DNA from: Acidobacteriaceae bacterium
GTDB taxonomy: Bacteria > Acidobacteriota > Terriglobia > Terriglobales > Acidobacteriaceae
Direction of reading: 5' to 3'
Length of the DNA stretch: 64,000 nucleotides
NCBI GenBank assembly: GCA_003131315.1
Contig: PKUV01000038.1
Span: 90,439 to 154,438, forward strand
The notes under the pieces were generated by a model, which was given only the letters and a program-made list of their open reading frames with translations, did not search any database and had not been told where the DNA came from. Position 1 is the first letter of the stretch, and each line of letters begins with the position of its first letter. Made by a program: the position numbers and the translations under genes. Positions 33,703 to 42,444 of the stretch are shown in pieces.

Positions 33703-34821
33703 TCATCGAACTGCACCCTGGGGTACGACGCGCAGCGCGGTTACGCTTCCGTCCCCGGAGAGTTCGATTTTCTTGATCTGCTTCAGGGTCTGCGTGTCGT
33801 AGATGTCCATAAAAGGTCCGGCCCCGGAGACGTACAGCTTCCGCCCATCGCGGGAGATGTTAGTTACATATTTCGTCCGATCCAGGTCAAGGACATTCGT
33901 CACACGGCGGCTTTCCAGATCCACGGCCACCAGCTGGTTCATGACCGCATAAGCCCGTTTGCGGTCCGGAGACACCACGGCAGAAAACAGCGGAACGGCA
34001 GGTCCCAGCTCGACCAGGTCGGTCTTGCCCGTTTCCACATCAATGTTCACCAGCCCCATCACGCTTTTCCCGTTCAGGGGATTCGTCGTGTAGTAGGGCA
34101 TCGAAAAAATTCCGCTCTGCTCGTACTGGGCAAACAACGGGAGGCTGTCGAGCGGGCCGTGGGAAGGGTCCGGCGTAATCAGGGGGAACTTATCGATAAT
34201 CCGGCCCTGCGCGATATCAATAAAATAAAGATCGCGCCCCCAACCCACCAGCCGCTTCCCGTCCCCCAGTGCGATCAGCGAGGCAACTCCTTCGGGCACC
34301 TCGGCAATCTTGCGCGACTTGCGGGTACTCAAGTCGTAGGCTAGGATCTGCGGCGGCTCCGCCTGGTATTCGTCTGCCAGCAATCGCACCGGCTTGACGT
34401 GCACATACAGCACCTTGTCGTCCGTGCTCAAGGCCGTGCCGTAAATCACGAATTTGTATCCGGGAGGAGCCAGTCTGATAACGTCTTCCGCCTTGCGGTT
34501 GACGAAGTCCACGATTTCGATCTGGCTGCGCCCCTCGGTAGTGACATAAAGATGCTTGCCGTCTCGGGAACATTCGATTTCCTTGGGAGCGCGGCCGCGC
34601 AGGGAAATCTCGCCAACCACTTCATCACGGCTGGTATCCAACACGATCAGCGCGTGCGGATGGACGCCCATCACCATGTACTCGCGTCCGGCCGCCTGCG
34701 CCCATAACGGCACGGCCGCCGGCAGAAACAACAAGCCGATCGCCAGCAGGCAAAACCAGCCCGTCTTTGGCTGCCACCGTATTCTCCGAGCTTGAACATT
34801 GCCAACCAGGGTTCGCATCAT
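33703..34821 (-). CDS. quinohemoprotein amine dehydrogenase beta-like propeller (second copy)
   Basis: This 372-residue propeller has a signal peptide (hydrophobic run about residues 21-40 ending Leu-Trp-Ala-Gln) and is a clear paralogue of the qhpB at 11190. It shares Gly-Val/Ile-His-Pro near the N-terminus, an Asp-Thr-Ser/Asn-Arg-Asp-Glu repeat, Glu-Gln-Ser-Gly-Ile in the middle and Pro-Asp-Arg-Lys-Arg-Ala-Tyr. It is linked to qhpD, F and E rather than to the alpha and gamma genes, and no second alpha or gamma gene is present. It could replace the first beta under other conditions or serve maturation. It starts at the ATG 34821 (or the next codon), 5 bases after the qhpD stop. Confidence 0.85.
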   Translation of the reverse strand: MMRTLVGNVQARRIRWQPKTGWFCLLAIGLLFLPAAVPLWAQAAGREYMVMGVHPHALIVLDTSRDEVVGEISLRGRAPKEIECSRDGKHLYVTTEGRSQIEIVDFVNRKAEDVIRLAPPGYKFVIYGTALSTDDKVLYVHVKPVRLLADEYQAEPPQILAYDLSTRKSRKIAEVPEGVASLIALGDGKRLVGWGRDLYFIDIAQGRIIDKFPLITPDPSHGPLDSLPLFAQYEQSGIFSMPYYTTNPLNGKSVMGLVNIDVETGKTDLVELGPAVPLFSAVVSPDRKRAYAVMNQLVAVDLESRRVTNVLDLDRTKYVTNISRDGRKLYVSGAGPFMDIYDTQTLKQIKKIELSGDGSVTALRVVPQGAVR

Positions 34822-34826
34822 TGCCC

Positions 34827-36440
34827 TCAGCTCCGTCTCTCAATCGCTTTTTCAAAGAAAGCGGGATTCCTTTCCATGATTTCTCCGTAGCATTCTAGAC
34901 CCAAATCAATCCAAGTGCGGATCCATTCGCAGTAGTGCGGATTGCCGTGGTAGAGGTCGCCGTACCGGGTGTGCGCTTCGTGATGACAACCGCCCGAGCA
35001 GATGTGCCGCACCCAGCAGGTCTGGCAGGGCGCCTTATGGCTCAGATGAGCGTTTTCCAGAAACTCTGCCTGCTTCTCCACATCCAGCCCGTCGTACACG
35101 GAACCCAGGCGGTGTTCCGGCGATTCCAGGAAGCGATGACATAAATAAAGGTCGCCCTTGGCGCCCACGCCCAGCAAACCCAGTCCGGCCCCGCAGGGAT
35201 AAGCCTTCACGATCCCGGCGTGCAACTCGGAAAGCAAATTGGAAAGGTTGGAGAACCCGAGATACTCGTCCCTGGCCGCCTTCTCCACGTACAGCCGGGA
35301 GAGCTGCCGAAACGCGCCCATGATCTCCCACAGTTCTTCCGCAGTCAGGGCGTAGTCGTCGCGGTCGGCGGAAGTCACCGGCGCGAAACCAACTTCGTGG
35401 AAGCCCATCTCCTTCAAGTGCCAGAAGCACTCCTCCACCGCCGTAACGCCGTGCGTCAGTGTGGCGCGGGCCGCTACGCGGCGCGTCTTGTGGTTGCGCA
35501 GCAGGTTGAGCACCCGGGGATGGATCATGTCGTAGGAGCCGAGTCCGCTTTTATACGTGCGCCGCAGGTCGTGATACTTCTTCGGCCCGTCGATGCTGAC
35601 CGCGACTCCGATCCCGCTGTCGCTCAAAAATTCGATTACTTCCGGAGTCAGGTAGGTGGCGTTCGTGGTCATGCTGAATTCCACGCGCTTGCCCGCCTTG
35701 CGTCCTGCCTCGTTGGCGTAAACCACCAGGCGGCGGATCAGCGCCAGATTCATCAAAGGCTCTCCGCCGAAAAACACCAGCGTCACGCTGTCGCTGTCTC
35801 CGGAGTTTTGCAGAAGAAAATCCACGCTGCGGCGAGCCGTCGCTTCGTCCATCATCTGGCGCGGCGCTCCGTAGTCGCCTTGCGCCGCGAAGCAGTAACT
35901 GCATCCCAGGTTGCAGTCGTTCGCCACATTGAGCACGAGGCTTTTCTGGGGAAAGGGCAACGGCGGGAGCTTCGGCGCCGCGAGCCCGGTCGCGTCTTCC
36001 CGCACACCACGAAGCCGGATCGCACCCATTCGGCCGAGTTCCGACAAGACTCCCCGGATCTCTTCGCGGGAATGTTCGCGTTCGAATGCGGAATACAACT
36101 TGGGAAAGGCGACGGGAGGGTTTCCGGTCGCCTGCTCGCCCACGGTCGCAGCCGGTGGACCTTCCGTTCCGCTGCGAAGGAAATTCAGGATCTTTCCTCC
36201 CAGTTCGTCCACGGCGAAGATGCCTGTGGTCGCAACCACCATCACGTACTCGCAGCCGCTGACCGAAACTTGCCGGACTTCACCAAGCTGTAGACTGGGT
36301 TCGGTGACCGCTTCCTCTTGCGGCCGCGCTGGCGGCACGGACAGGAGCGATTCACCCGGCTGGAGGCGAACGCCGGCCTGCGGCATCAGCCGCGAAAGCG
36401 GGAAGAAATTCTGCGCGCTGCCATACCGGGACGTTCCCAT
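34827..36440 (-). CDS. qhpD: radical SAM/SPASM maturase for amine dehydrogenase gamma subunit
   Basis: This protein of about 537 residues inserts the Cys-Asp/Glu thioether links into QhpC. The radical-SAM motif Cys-Asn-Leu-Gly-Cys-Ser-Tyr-Cys lies near residue 176, followed by Phe-Phe-Gly-Gly-Glu-Pro. The C-terminal SPASM domain has several clustered cysteines, including Cys-x2-Cys-x5-Cys-x3-Cys, binding auxiliary clusters. The N-terminal part (about 55-150) would be the peptide-recognition and PqqD-like region. I chose the ATG at 36440 because AGGTGA lies 6 bases before it. GTG codons at 36455 and 36449 are alternatives. It heads the minus-strand maturation run. Confidence 0.92.
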   Translation of the reverse strand: MGTSRYGSAQNFFPLSRLMPQAGVRLQPGESLLSVPPARPQEEAVTEPSLQLGEVRQVSVSGCEYVMVVATTGIFAVDELGGKILNFLRSGTEGPPAATVGEQATGNPPVAFPKLYSAFEREHSREEIRGVLSELGRMGAIRLRGVREDATGLAAPKLPPLPFPQKSLVLNVANDCNLGCSYCFAAQGDYGAPRQMMDEATARRSVDFLLQNSGDSDSVTLVFFGGEPLMNLALIRRLVVYANEAGRKAGKRVEFSMTTNATYLTPEVIEFLSDSGIGVAVSIDGPKKYHDLRRTYKSGLGSYDMIHPRVLNLLRNHKTRRVAARATLTHGVTAVEECFWHLKEMGFHEVGFAPVTSADRDDYALTAEELWEIMGAFRQLSRLYVEKAARDEYLGFSNLSNLLSELHAGIVKAYPCGAGLGLLGVGAKGDLYLCHRFLESPEHRLGSVYDGLDVEKQAEFLENAHLSHKAPCQTCWVRHICSGGCHHEAHTRYGDLYHGNPHYCEWIRTWIDLGLECYGEIMERNPAFFEKAIERRS

Positions 36441-36721
36441 GTTTGTCACCTGCACGATCTATGCAAGCTCCCGCTGGGCCAAGGCGAATCCCTGTATTAC
36501 CCGCACGCCAGAATCGCCGGTCCCATTTCGGGTGCTGGCAAGTGTAGCCGCCTCCAGACGAATTGTCACCACCGGAAGCCGGAAGCCGGGTTCTTGGGTG
36601 TAAAATTCTCGCGCCCGCTACGGCGCCGTGAGGCCCCGGCCACGGGGTTCCTCGGCAGCAGCGGCACGGAAGAAGCACGCTCGCCGCTGCGCCGGGAAGA
36701 GACGGTAAGAAGGAGGCCATC

Positions 36722-37525
36722 ATGGCAACACAGACTGTGGGGACATCTACTACCTACCAGAACGTGAAATTTGAACGCGAGGGAACTCTGGCGGTGGTCA
36801 CGCTCAACCGTCCTAGCCGCCGCAACGCGCTCTCCCTCGATCTCATGTACGAGTTGACGGACTGTCTCACAGCGATCGGCCGCGATCATGAGATTCATGC
36901 CGTCATCCTGGCGGCTGCCGGAACCGTCTTCTGCTCGGGACACGACCTCGGAGAGATGGTCGGCAAGAACATCAACGATTACCGGCACATTTACGACACC
37001 TGCACCGACCTGATGACGAAAATCCAGTCCATTCCCCAACCGGTGATTGCCGAGGTGCGCGGCACTGCCACCGCAGCCGGCTGCCAACTGGTGGCCACCT
37101 GTGATTTGGCCGTCGCTTCCGACAAGGCCGCCTTTGCCACCCCCGGCGTCAAGCTGGGGCTGTTTTGCACCACGCCGATGGTGGCGCTCAGCCGCGCCAT
37201 CGGCCGCAAGCGCGCCCTGCAGATGCTGCTGACCGGCGAAATGATCCCCGCCGCCACCGCTGCGGAGTGGGGCCTGGTGAACCTGGTTGTCCCGGCCGAC
37301 GCTCTCACCCAGGAAACCCGCAAATTGGCGCAGAAAGTAGCCGCCGCCAGCACGCTCACCCTCGCACTGGGGAAGCAGGCGTTTTACACTCAAATCGACC
37401 TCGACCAGCCCAAGGCCTATGCCTACGCCAAGGAAGTGATGAGCATGAACTCGCTGGCGATGGACGCTCAGGAAGGTATGACGGCCTTTCTTGCGAAAAG
37501 GCCGGCGTGCTGGGTCGGGCGCTGA
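36722..37525 (+). CDS. enoyl-CoA hydratase family protein (ECHDC3-like)
   Basis: This 267-residue crotonase-fold protein has Thr-Val-Phe-Cys-Ser-Gly-His-Asp-Leu and Gly-Thr-Ala-Thr-Ala-Ala-Gly-Cys-Gln as oxyanion-hole segments. An AGGAGG box precedes the ATG ideally. The layout resembles ECHDC3-type enoyl-CoA hydratases rather than the classical fatty-acid enzyme. It is divergent from qhpD, with 281 bases between, which must hold promoters both ways. It may process an unsaturated acyl-CoA from the amine-derived acid. Confidence 0.87.
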   Translation: MATQTVGTSTTYQNVKFEREGTLAVVTLNRPSRRNALSLDLMYELTDCLTAIGRDHEIHAVILAAAGTVFCSGHDLGEMVGKNINDYRHIYDTCTDLMTKIQSIPQPVIAEVRGTATAAGCQLVATCDLAVASDKAAFATPGVKLGLFCTTPMVALSRAIGRKRALQMLLTGEMIPAATAAEWGLVNLVVPADALTQETRKLAQKVAAASTLTLALGKQAFYTQIDLDQPKAYAYAKEVMSMNSLAMDAQEGMTAFLAKRPACWVGR

Positions 37526-37562
37526 GAGCGCACCGTAGCTGCTGAAGACCATCGCCGGCAGG

Positions 37563-38516
37563 TCAGCGGGGAGACGCTGGACTGACCGGCACCGGAACTT
37601 TCTTATGTCCGGAGAGTTCGTCCGCGGTCTGCAGGATGTCGTCGCGGGCGTAGTCGTCGAAGAAGGCCCAATTCCTCTCTTTCGATCGCACGCCGAGAAG
37701 GACTGCCTCCACTAACGCGTTGCCAGATTTCCCATCAGCTTGGGCTCGGCCGACGGCCGCTCGCAAATCCACCAGATATTGCCGGAACGTGGAAACGTCC
37801 CCCGCGGTGGCGACCTCGCCGTGACCCGGCACGAACGTGGACGAGCCGTGCTCGGACTGAAGTGCGGCAAGAGTGCGAACCCAGGATTCGGTCGTGGCAT
37901 CGATCAGGTTCGGGAAGTGGTTCTTCCACAGCAGATCGCCGCAGAACACTACTTTCGCATCGGGCACAAAGACGACAGAATCGCTGCCGGTGTGGCCAGG
38001 GTAGTATCGAACCTCAAGGATCCGAGTCCCCAGATAAAGATCGATTCGGTCGTCATAGACCACATCCGGCAAAGTCAGCGATTGCACCCGGGCCCTGATC
38101 TCCGGGGGTATGGGATCGGTCCAGAACTTCAAGTTCTCGCTGCGCATCCAGGCGCGCACGTTGCGGTGGGCCACGATGATGGCGCCCGCGCCGGCAAAGA
38201 CGTCATTTCCGTTCACGTGGTCGATGTGGTAGTGGGTATTGACCACAAAACGGATCGGCAGCGGTGTGATCTTGCGAATCTCTGCCAGAAGTTCCTTGGC
38301 TGCTTCCGGATCCTGGAAAGTGTCGATGACCGCGACCCCGTTATCCCCCACGACGAACCCGGAATTACCAAAGGCCTTCCCGGCATCGCTGGCAATGACC
38401 GCCCACACCCCATCGCCGACTTTGCGGAGCGTGAAGTCTGGAGCACTTGCGGCGGCACTGAAGCACGGCAGCGCAACGAGGACGAGAAACAGCAAGACCA
38501 ACGACCGGTGTCTCAT
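37563..38516 (-). CDS. periplasmic metallo-beta-lactamase-fold hydrolase (SoxH/quinoprotein-relay type)
   Basis: This 317-residue protein has a signal peptide (about residues 1-23) and the zinc motif His-Tyr-His-Ile-Asp-His, then Gly-His-Thr-Gly-Ser-Asp, Cys-Gly-Asp, and Pro-Gly-His-Gly as the metal-binding loops. It resembles SoxH-like and 'quinoprotein relay' metallohydrolases, which often stand near quinoprotein dehydrogenase genes. That proximity holds here (qhpD lies 1.1 kb away on the same strand). The substrate is unknown. I chose the ATG at 38516, with GGA 8 bases upstream, because an earlier start would lengthen the N-region before the signal. Confidence 0.8.
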   Translation of the reverse strand: MRHRSLVLLFLVLVALPCFSAAASAPDFTLRKVGDGVWAVIASDAGKAFGNSGFVVGDNGVAVIDTFQDPEAAKELLAEIRKITPLPIRFVVNTHYHIDHVNGNDVFAGAGAIIVAHRNVRAWMRSENLKFWTDPIPPEIRARVQSLTLPDVVYDDRIDLYLGTRILEVRYYPGHTGSDSVVFVPDAKVVFCGDLLWKNHFPNLIDATTESWVRTLAALQSEHGSSTFVPGHGEVATAGDVSTFRQYLVDLRAAVGRAQADGKSGNALVEAVLLGVRSKERNWAFFDDYARDDILQTADELSGHKKVPVPVSPASPR

Positions 38517-38589
38517 GGTTGAATTCCTACCCCGGACAGGATACCCCACGCAAACAAGACCGGTGGAAAAACATGCCCGTTAGAAGTTT

Positions 38590-38690
38590 GATCGGACGTT
38601 GGAGAAGCTGGAACTCATCAGCCTAGGACTGACGCCGGCGCTCGAAAAGCAGATTGCGGTGCTAAGAAGCATGACGATGGGCCTTTAGGA
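38590..38690 (+). pseudogene. possible transposase remnant in a gene-poor gap
   Basis: In the 38517-38888 gap one frame reads Leu-Glu-Lys-Leu-Glu-Leu-Ile-Ser-Leu-Gly-Leu-Thr-Pro and Lys-Gln-Ile-Ala-Val-Leu-Arg-Ser-Met before a stop, a style seen in IS110-like proteins. It is too short to name with confidence. Nothing else is visible up to the chimeric gene at 38889. Confidence 0.25.
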
Positions 38691-38888
38691 ACAGATCGTG
38701 GAACAAACTCGGAACCGACTACGAAGGAACAGCATGGAAAACTTCATTCGAAAATGATTTGCGAGCGGTGCCTCATTTTCGACAGGGTTTGGAGAGATTC
38801 GTTATCAGATCTCGACCGAACTCTCGAGGGCAAGCTGCTGCGGGTCGACTTGACCTGCTCGTGCTTCGATGAAACGTACGGTCACACC

Positions 38889-39557
38889 CTAGTTGCGCAG
38901 TATCAACCAAGGGAAAATATCGGCAGGGAAATCCCCATCAACGACTAAGGCCTCATCTCCGCGCCGCCACTGCGTTCCATTCGCCAGTAGGTCAAGCCCG
39001 TAGCTTGTGCTGTTCCCAAGAATGATGTCTTCGGGCGCCGCGCCTATTAGCTTGCCGAGCGCTGCTCTCAGCCGCTTGGGCACTTCAAAAAAATCTTCAT
39101 CCCGAAGGAGCATGTGTTCCGGGGTGTGAACAAAAGTCCGAAACGCGCTGCCTCTCAGCCGCCGCCAGAAATTCTCAAGTGCCGTCAACGTCCGCAGATA
39201 CCAACAATCGCGGGGGTAGGTGAATGCGAGCAGTCCACGCGTTCGCGCGGCTGCTCCTCGGAGCAGCGCCGTTGCATCTGGGTAGCAGCAGACAACGCGG
39301 TGGAGTGTCACTACGTCGTCATCGGTCAAGGTATCTGCGATCACGGCAAAGTCGCCGAGGAGGTATTGGGTGGGACGTGATCCGTAGAGTGATCCAAGTT
39401 CCGCTCGTGCGACCTCCAGAGACGCAAACGACGCTTCGACTCGGGTTGCGGCAACTTCCCATCTTGCCCGAAACGCGGTGACCTGCGTATTGTTGCGGGG
39501 TGAAGTTTCCGCGTTGACCGGCGATCTGGCCGCAAGACTTCGATCGCTTGTAACCAT
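38889..39557 (-). pseudogene. chimeric ORF: methyltransferase fragment fused to class V aminotransferase fragment
   Basis: This 222-residue frame joins two unrelated partial proteins. About residues 40-149 look like the C-terminal part of a class I methyltransferase of a Mg-protoporphyrin-like type (Val-Val-Thr-Leu-His-Arg-Val-Val-Cys-Cys-Tyr, Tyr-Pro-Arg-Asp). Residues 150-222 look like the N-terminal part of a class V aminotransferase (Gly-Asn-Ser-Thr-Ser-Tyr-Gly-Leu-Asp-Leu, Val-Asp-Gly-Asp-Phe-Pro). The frame ends abruptly at 38889 without the PLP lysine, and the SAM-binding part is absent. The joint is near 39107. Whether the fused protein is made is unknown, and a function is unlikely. 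Confidence 0.6.
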
Positions 39558-39578
39558 CTACGACCGTTAGGAAAGTCC

Positions 39579-40931
39579 ATGGAAAAGCCACCTCGCACGT
39601 TCTGGCAGATTTGGAACATGAGCTTCGGTTTCCTCGGCATCCAGTTTGGCTGGGGATTGCAGATGGCGAACATGAGCGCCATCTACGAATACCTGGGCGC
39701 AAGGGCCGATCAGATTCCGATTCTCTGGCTGGCCGCGCCGTTGACTGGATTGATCGTGCAGCCGATCATCGGCCATGCCAGCGACCGCACGTGGGGCCGG
39801 TTGGGCCGGCGCCGTCCTTACTTTCTCGTTGGCGCGATTCTGAGTTCGATGGCGCTCATCCTGATGCCGCGCAGCTCCGCACTCTGGATGGCCGCTGGCT
39901 TACTGTGGGTTCTCGACGCCTGCATCAACATCAGCATGGAGCCATTCCGCGCATTTGTGGCCGACCTGCTGCCGGAATCTCAGCGCACTCGCGGCTTTGC
40001 CATGCAGAGCCTGTTCATCGGGCTGGGCGCGGTGATTGCCTCTGCGCTGCCTTACCTGCTGACCAATGCTTTTCACGTGTCTGGAACCAGGGCTGCGGGG
40101 ACGATTCCCTTCACTGTGCGCCTCTCTTTTTATATCGGCGCCGCGGCGTTCCTGGGCGCTGTACTTTGGACCATTGTTACGACGAAGGAATATCCGCCGG
40201 AAAATCTGGCAGAGTTTCAGAGAGAGAAGACCGAGCGCGCGGGCTTCGGTGCAGGTGCTCGCGAAATCATGGCGTCAATTCGCGAGATGCCCCGTACCAT
40301 GCGGCAACTCGCATGGGTGCAGATTTGTACGTGGCTGGGGTTGTTCTGCATGTGGCTTTACTTTCCGGTGGCGGTGGCGCGGAATGTCTTTGGCGCCTCC
40401 GACACGAATTCTCCTCTCTATTCCGCGGGAGTGGAGTGGGCGGGGATCTGTTTTGCTATGTACTCGCTAGTGTGTTTCGGATTTTCATTCGTGTTGCCCG
40501 CGCTCGCCCGGCAGTACGGGCGCAAGGCAACTCACAGCCTCTGCCTGATATGCGGCGGCTTAGGACTGCTTTCCGTGGCCGTGATTCACAGCAAGTATCT
40601 GCTGTTGCTCTCCATGGCCGGAGTCGGAGTTGCCTGGGCCAGCACGCTCTCGATGCCCTACTCAATTCTTGCCGGATCGCTGCCCCACGGAAAGACCGGA
40701 GTCTATATGGGGATCTTCAACTTCTTCATCGTGATTCCGGAGATCACGGCATCGCTTGGCTTCGGCTGGGTCATGGGCCATCTGCTGAACAACAACCGGA
40801 TTTCCGCAGTGGTGGCGGGCGGAATCTTCTTCATGCTGGCCGCGGTGCTGACGCATCGTGTGGAAGACCTGTACGACCTGCGGCATCCGAGCGGTTCGCT
40901 TCCGGGCGATGCCGTCGCGGCAAAGTCTTGA
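39579..40931 (+). CDS. MFS/GPH-type sugar transporter (maltose or sucrose:H+ symporter-like)
   Basis: This 450-residue membrane protein has twelve predicted helices and the SLC45/sucrose-maltose symporter features: Gln-Phe-Gly-Trp-Gly-Leu-Gln near residue 20, Pro-Ile-Ile-Gly, and the [12 protein letters not shown] loop between helices 2 and 3. It would import a disaccharide such as maltose. The neighbours (regulator, TonB receptor, GH13 enzyme) fit maltodextrin breakdown with uptake of the product here. It starts 21 bases from the chimeric gene's start on the other strand. Confidence 0.85.
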   Translation: MEKPPRTFWQIWNMSFGFLGIQFGWGLQMANMSAIYEYLGARADQIPILWLAAPLTGLIVQPIIGHASDRTWGRLGRRRPYFLVGAILSSMALILMPRSSALWMAAGLLWVLDACINISMEPFRAFVADLLPESQRTRGFAMQSLFIGLGAVIASALPYLLTNAFHVSGTRAAGTIPFTVRLSFYIGAAAFLGAVLWTIVTTKEYPPENLAEFQREKTERAGFGAGAREIMASIREMPRTMRQLAWVQICTWLGLFCMWLYFPVAVARNVFGASDTNSPLYSAGVEWAGICFAMYSLVCFGFSFVLPALARQYGRKATHSLCLICGGLGLLSVAVIHSKYLLLLSMAGVGVAWASTLSMPYSILAGSLPHGKTGVYMGIFNFFIVIPEITASLGFGWVMGHLLNNNRISAVVAGGIFFMLAAVLTHRVEDLYDLRHPSGSLPGDAVAAKS

Positions 40932-40989
40932 ACTCAACTTGAGTGGAAATTCGACCACGCGACAGGGGGATGAGGGCAGCCGGAACAAT

Positions 40990-42258
40990 TCACCGTGCGC
41001 GCACGGCGACGAGTTCGGTTTCGACCGGCACACCGCGAGCGATCTTCACTCGGACCAGCGCTTCGAAAGGCTTTATCGGTCCCGCACTAGAGCCCGGAAT
41101 CTCATGCAGCAATTTTTCCACAGAATCCTGGCGGCAAACAAACTCCACCGCGCCTTGCGTCCCGAACGTGGTCGTTCCCGCCAGAATCATCACGAACCGA
41201 GCGGAACCCATTCCCGGCACCAGTCCGACGACCGAATAATCTTCCGTCAGCGGGGCATTGGAAGGACTGGCGAGGTAGGTGCTGGCCTCGCCCGGCTTCG
41301 GATGTTTGCTGACGATCGCAAGGTCGCCTTGACGCGGACCCGACGCCACCCTTTGAAAAACGAATTCCTGCGTGCCGGGAATGTCGAGCAACGAAAGATT
41401 TTCTGAAGGAGAGCCGACAAAGATCAGGTTGTTATTCTTCACGTCGTCGAGCGAGAACAAGCTCCCGCGCTTCACCCGGATCCTCCGTCCCAGCGTTCCG
41501 AACACCTCATCGAGCGCGTGGATGGCCAATACCTCTCCCACTCCGGTGTAGTGGTCGTACACGGCGACCTTCGAATCCTGACGCGAATTGTAGTAACGCA
41601 TGCCCGTCTCCGGCCGTCCGACGAAGGCAGCATTGCTGAAGATCACCCAAGGCTCCTCGACTCCGGAGGTAAAGGGTCGCCAAAACGCAGCGAGAGGTCC
41701 GGCGGCCCGAGGTGCGCTGGGCGCCGCCATCGCGGGTTCGGGCAGTTTCCGGTTCCACAGCAGGCTCCCCAGAACGATCAGCGAGGTGATGAGTCCGACC
41801 AAGAGCAAAACGACGGCAATCCGCCAGCGTGCCGGGACGGTTTCGACCGCAACGCTGCGCGGCGCCTCGCGCGGAGGCACGGCCTGAAGCTGCGGCTGCG
41901 GATCGATCAGTCTCGCCTCGGAGGTAAGGTGATAGCTTCCTTTCGGAATCTTGACCAGGATGGGATCCGCCACTCCCTCCCCGGCGTAGTACTCCGCCAG
42001 CTTCAGGCGAAGACGTCCGGCTTGCACCCGGATGGTGGAGTCAGATTGCGGATCAAAGTCGGTGGACCGCCCATACACTTCGGTGGCAATCTGATACTCC
42101 TTCAACGGCGCGTCGGGATGATCGAGGGATTGTTTTGCGAGGTATTGCAGCAGCTTGCAAAGGGACTCGGAGCCCCGCAGGCTATGACTTTTAATAATGT
42201 TATCTATTTCTTGGAAGAACTGTTCGGGCGAGGGGGCGAAAGTGCGTGTCACGGCCAT
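40990..42258 (-). CDS. winged-helix transcriptional regulator with membrane anchor and periplasmic sensor domain
   Basis: This 422-residue protein has an N-terminal winged-helix-like DNA-binding domain (about 1-115), a single transmembrane segment around residues 146-168 (a run of Val/Leu/Ile), and an about 250-residue extracytoplasmic domain with Trp-Val-Ile-Phe-Ser-Asn-Ala. This CadC-like layout is common in Acidobacteriota next to Oar-like receptors. It is divergent from the receptor at 42445, with 186 bases between, and probably controls it. A paralogue stands at 50099, likewise beside a receptor. Confidence 0.75.
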   Translation of the reverse strand: MAVTRTFAPSPEQFFQEIDNIIKSHSLRGSESLCKLLQYLAKQSLDHPDAPLKEYQIATEVYGRSTDFDPQSDSTIRVQAGRLRLKLAEYYAGEGVADPILVKIPKGSYHLTSEARLIDPQPQLQAVPPREAPRSVAVETVPARWRIAVVLLLVGLITSLIVLGSLLWNRKLPEPAMAAPSAPRAAGPLAAFWRPFTSGVEEPWVIFSNAAFVGRPETGMRYYNSRQDSKVAVYDHYTGVGEVLAIHALDEVFGTLGRRIRVKRGSLFSLDDVKNNNLIFVGSPSENLSLLDIPGTQEFVFQRVASGPRQGDLAIVSKHPKPGEASTYLASPSNAPLTEDYSVVGLVPGMGSARFVMILAGTTTFGTQGAVEFVCRQDSVEKLLHEIPGSSAGPIKPFEALVRVKIARGVPVETELVAVRAR

Positions 42259-42444
42259 TTAACATTGACGTAACAGGGGATCGTATCCTGGTACAACAAT
42301 GGCATTTTACTCCTGTAACCGTTTAAAGACCTAGTGAAACCTCCACCGGGGACAGCTTTGTACCAAAACTTGCAGATCTTAACCGGGCATGCGTAGGGTT
42401 CTCTAAACCAACGTCTCTCGATGTCCCCGAAATTGGAGAAAATA

